In this document: one piece after another, positions 5,454 to 6,207 of the stretch | Numbering within the stretch: the first letter of the stretch is position 1 | How the letters are laid out: every line of letters starts with the position of its first letter | DNA from: an uncultured Collinsella sp. | Lineage (GTDB): Bacteria > Actinomycetota > Coriobacteriia > Coriobacteriales > Coriobacteriaceae | NCBI GenBank assembly: GCA_900549195.1 | Contig: URNK01000104.1 | Location: 1-6,207 of the forward strand | Direction: 5' to 3' | DNA length: 6,207 bases | The notes under the pieces: generated by a model | Told to the model about the DNA's origin: nothing | The model's input: only the letters and a program-made list of their open reading frames with translations | Databases searched by the model: none | Translations under genes and position numbers: made by a program

Positions 5454-6158
5454 GTGACTCGAACCATAGACATCCCAACGTTTCAGGCGGCAGTCGTGCG
5501 CAACTGCTCTCCCACGCTCGCGGGCATCAAGCCGGCATCGCTCTTTACCTATCCAGGCACCTACGCCCACGGGGACGGCTCGGTCGCAACCGAAACCATC
5601 GCAGAGCGCCGAGCACGCCTGCTCAACGTTATCGCCCAGTGCAATCGCGAGCTTGACCCGTTCGGTATCCACCTGAGTGTTTTGGTCTGGCGGCCCTGCG
5701 GAGCGCTCGTGTATATGTACCGAGCCAAAAGCCTCACCACCTATTTCGCAGACCCTCGCGCCCAAACGGCGCTCGCCTCGGAAGGCTACGACACGAAAGA
5801 CCTTTCGACATGCCTTGTGCATTTGGCATCACGCATCACGCTCGCGAGCAATAACGTCGCGGAATGCGCCTGTAGCCAGACTCGATGCGCACTACCCCAG
5901 CAAGCTAGCTGCAGCAACGACTGCACCTGCGAGTTTCCGCACGAAATAGGCTACTTCCTCGGATATCCCTACGACGATGTGCGCGAGTTTATCGTCCAGC
6001 GCGGCGAGAACTACAAGGTCTTTGGAGCTTGGAAGGTCTACACGAATGTCGAGCAAGCGCTTGCGATGTTTGACGCCTACCGCGCTTGCACTCAATACCT
6101 CACCTTTGTCTATCAGCAGGGCTGCAGCTTGGCGCAACTTGCCCAGGCAACCCGATAG
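5454..6158 (+). CDS. DUF3793 family protein with cysteine-rich insertion
   Basis: The protein has 234 residues and no signal peptide or membrane segment, so it is probably cytoplasmic. The C-terminal half carries the family's most conserved part, FPHEIGYFLGYPYDDVREFI (161-180), then GAWKVY (191-196), an aromatic helix and YRAC (209-212). The N-terminal half has the expected LVWRPCGALVYMYR core (77-90). DUF3793 has no established function; members occur in anaerobic Firmicutes and Actinobacteria. What stands out is a cysteine cluster between the halves: Cys138, 140, 145, 153, 157 and 159, with Cys63, 82, 120, 212 and 224 elsewhere. This could bind a metal or be redox-active. The GTG at 5454 is chosen for AAGGAG (5444-5449) four bases upstream. 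It is divergent from the HMA metal gene and has its own promoter. The stop at 6158 lies eight bases from the adapter, so downstream context is lost. Confidence 0.82.
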   Translation: MTRTIDIPTFQAAVVRNCSPTLAGIKPASLFTYPGTYAHGDGSVATETIAERRARLLNVIAQCNRELDPFGIHLSVLVWRPCGALVYMYRAKSLTTYFADPRAQTALASEGYDTKDLSTCLVHLASRITLASNNVAECACSQTRCALPQQASCSNDCTCEFPHEIGYFLGYPYDDVREFIVQRGENYKVFGAWKVYTNVEQALAMFDAYRACTQYLTFVYQQGCSLAQLAQATR

Positions 6159-6166
6159 AACATAGA

Positions 6167-6207
6167 CTGTCTCTTATACACATCTGACGATGCCGACGAC
6201 TCCTTAC
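6167..6207 (-). other. Nextera Read 1 adapter, mosaic end and i5 index (artifact)
   Basis: Bases 6167-6185 are the reverse mosaic end CTGTCTCTTATACACATCT. Bases 6186-6199 read GACGATGCCGACGA, the Nextera Read 1 adapter in reverse complement with one mismatch (A for C at 6190). Bases 6200-6207 (CTCCTTAC) are the reverse complement of GTAAGGAG, the Nextera i5 index 505. This is synthetic sequence; the genome ends at about 6166. Confidence 0.97.

Noticed and set aside
1..6207. Composite transposon bounded by 19-bp inverted repeats
   Set aside because: The repeats are the engineered Tn5 mosaic ends with Illumina adapter and index bases outside them. No transposase gene is present.

Overview
The window is a 6.2 kb contig of GC-rich bacterial chromosome with Illumina Nextera (Tn5) library adapter at both ends. 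Bases 1-23 are the Read 2-side adapter plus the 19-bp mosaic end. Bases 6167-6207 are the reverse mosaic end, the Read 1-side adapter (one mismatch) and an 8-base tail matching the reverse complement of i5 index 505. Genomic sequence is therefore about 24-6166, and the inverted terminal repeats are technical, not a transposon. Gene content, high GC3, frequent GTG starts and the kinds of proteins present suggest a gut actinobacterium of the class Coriobacteriia, probably Collinsella or a relative. This is inference from protein character, not from a marker gene.

Layout. At 24-163 (+) is the 3' end of an unrecognised gene cut by the adapter. At 305-1999 (-) is glucose-6-phosphate isomerase (pgi), with a strong terminator at 231-272 and a hairpin-containing leader. 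At 2199-2723 (-) is a short protein resembling only the N-terminal nucleotide-binding half of iron-containing alcohol dehydrogenases. It is separated from pgi by a nearly perfect 25-bp inverted repeat (2128-2187), and one 17-base half of that repeat recurs at 2857-2873.

At 2946-4869 (+) is a two-gene SOS mutagenesis operon: a UvrX/UmuC-like Y-family DNA polymerase followed, with overlapping GTG/stop, by a YolD-like partner. Its promoter (TTGACG, 17 bp, TATTAT) is followed immediately by two tandem LexA/DinR boxes, each matching the Gram-positive consensus at 13 of 14 positions. This is the best-supported regulatory reading in the window.

Convergent to it, 4896-5279 (-) encodes a small membrane-anchored heavy-metal-associated (HMA) protein with a GMSCDGC copper-binding loop. 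Upstream lies a CsoR-like G/C-tract operator (5309-5325). Divergent from it, 5454-6158 (+) encodes a DUF3793 protein that carries a cysteine-rich insertion just before its conserved FPHEIG motif. The last two genes may share a metal-related theme, but only the HMA gene shows it directly.

No RNA genes, CRISPR arrays, prophage genes or true mobile elements were seen. The most unusual items are the truncated dehydrogenase-like protein, the repeat half-copy abutting the SOS promoter, the inserted linker in the polymerase and the cysteine cluster in the DUF3793 protein.
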